A stretch of DNA of 64,000 nt from Cristatella mucedo. Lineage: Eukaryota > Bryozoa > Phylactolaemata > Cristatellidae. The notes under the pieces were generated by a model. That model was given only the letters and a program-made list of their open reading frames with translations, did not search any database and was not told where the DNA came from. Both the position numbers and the translations under genes were made by a program. Within the stretch, counting starts at the first letter, position 1; the number at the start of each line of letters is the position of its first letter. Shown here piece after piece: positions 63,255 through 64,000 of the stretch. Location: the NCBI GenBank assembly GCA_009760855.2, contig WPIO01000090.1, positions 558,001 through 622,000 on the forward strand, written 5' to 3'.

Positions 63255-64000
63255 CATCAAGACCATTAACGTTGATGCAGTCTGTCCAAAAATATCTGCT
63301 TCACCACTGCTGCCTAGTCCTCACTCCGATCTGTCATCATTGGTAGATAGCTACAACACGAAAGTAGCTGACACGCTCCACAATTTTTGACCTCTGACAA
63401 AGCGCACTGTGCTCCCCCGCCCAGACGGCCTATGGTTCACCACAGACATGAAGCTCGCGAGGTCTACTAAGCGAAAGCTTGGAAAAGTATAAAACACATC
63501 TGGACAGACTTTCCATCGACAGGCATATGAAGACTACTGTAGGTCTTACCAATCGAACCTAGCAAAGGCCAAGTCTAGCTTCTATAGAAACATTGTTGAA
63601 TCACAGAGTCACAATCCAAAAATGCTGATGACGACGATAAACCATCTTCTCAATCACTTCCATTTTAGCTCCTTACAAGATGATCCTTTGATGATATAGC
63701 CGATCGCTTCTCTTGATTCTTTGGTCAGAAGATAAACCAGATCAGGGAATCCATCCCTGCTATGAAAACACCTCCACTAGGATGCCGTTTCCCGATTCTA
63801 GGCTGTCCCTCAATGTCTACATTTATGCAGGTCACTAGTGATCTAGTCCTGACGTTTTCATCTCAATCTAAAAAGGCAACAAGTACTTTGGACCCTATTC
63901 CCACCGTCCTCCTTCTACGTTGTATCGATCTGCTACTGCCATGCATAACTAACATCACTAATATGCCACTAGACTCAGGTCACGTCCAAGCACCTTCAAA
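63255..64000 (+). mobile_element. Family B retrotransposon, runs off the window
   Basis: Plus B with the post-endonuclease linker (LWFTTDMKLARSTKRKLGK, AYEDYCRSYQSNLAKAKSSF, NPKMLMTTINHLLN), a segment with SLDSLVRR-like frameshifts, and the early RT (tattcccaccgtcctccttc). It is the most 5' B sequence in the window. Confidence 0.82.

Overview
The window looks like animal (metazoan) nuclear DNA: AT-rich, gene-poor, with GT-AG introns and dense old transposons. It carries L2/CR1-type non-LTR retrotransposons, tRNA-derived SINEs and long microsatellites. I see no operons, no bacterial-type genes, and no rRNA or functional tRNA gene. An invertebrate such as a flatworm is my guess, but the sequence does not fix the lineage.

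The one host gene I can support is on the + strand and covers about 39 kb. Nine exons between 12970 and 51719 join with matching splice phases into a 356-residue protein, the usual size of a MAP kinase. It has every CMGC/MAPK landmark from the glycine loop to the C-terminal extension. Three key sites are changed: the catalytic-loop lysine is serine (HRDLS), DFG is DFD, and the activation-loop TxY reads TDK. It is therefore either a very divergent ERK-like kinase or a pseudokinase. Its exons total only 1071 bases; the rest of the locus is intron filled with repeats.

Layout. 1-12969: upstream DNA with a nearly intact family A retrotransposon (1945-4062, minus), a hairpin repeat (4088-4158), family B copies and an A-into-B insertion (10680-12150). 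12970-25231: exons 1-2 and a 12 kb intron with a Tigger-like end, SINEs, B copies and a 450-bp GA tract. 25232-34700: exons 3-6, with a four-level nest of B and SINE elements at 28763-30910. 34701-41300: exons 7-8, a second A copy whose pentamer tail has expanded to over 400 bp (36200-38205), a duplicated intron segment, and a perfect 34-bp inverted repeat (41025-41101). 41301-51719: a 10 kb B-rich intron and the last exon. 51720-64000: downstream SINEs and B/A copies, the last B copy running off the window.

Family names A (L2/CR1-like, (CATTN)n or (CATA)n tail), B (L2/CR1-like, (TAA)n tail), D, S1 and S2 (SINE-like) are mine. Repeat boundaries were judged by eye and may be off by 10-50 bases; exon boundaries are exact under the model.
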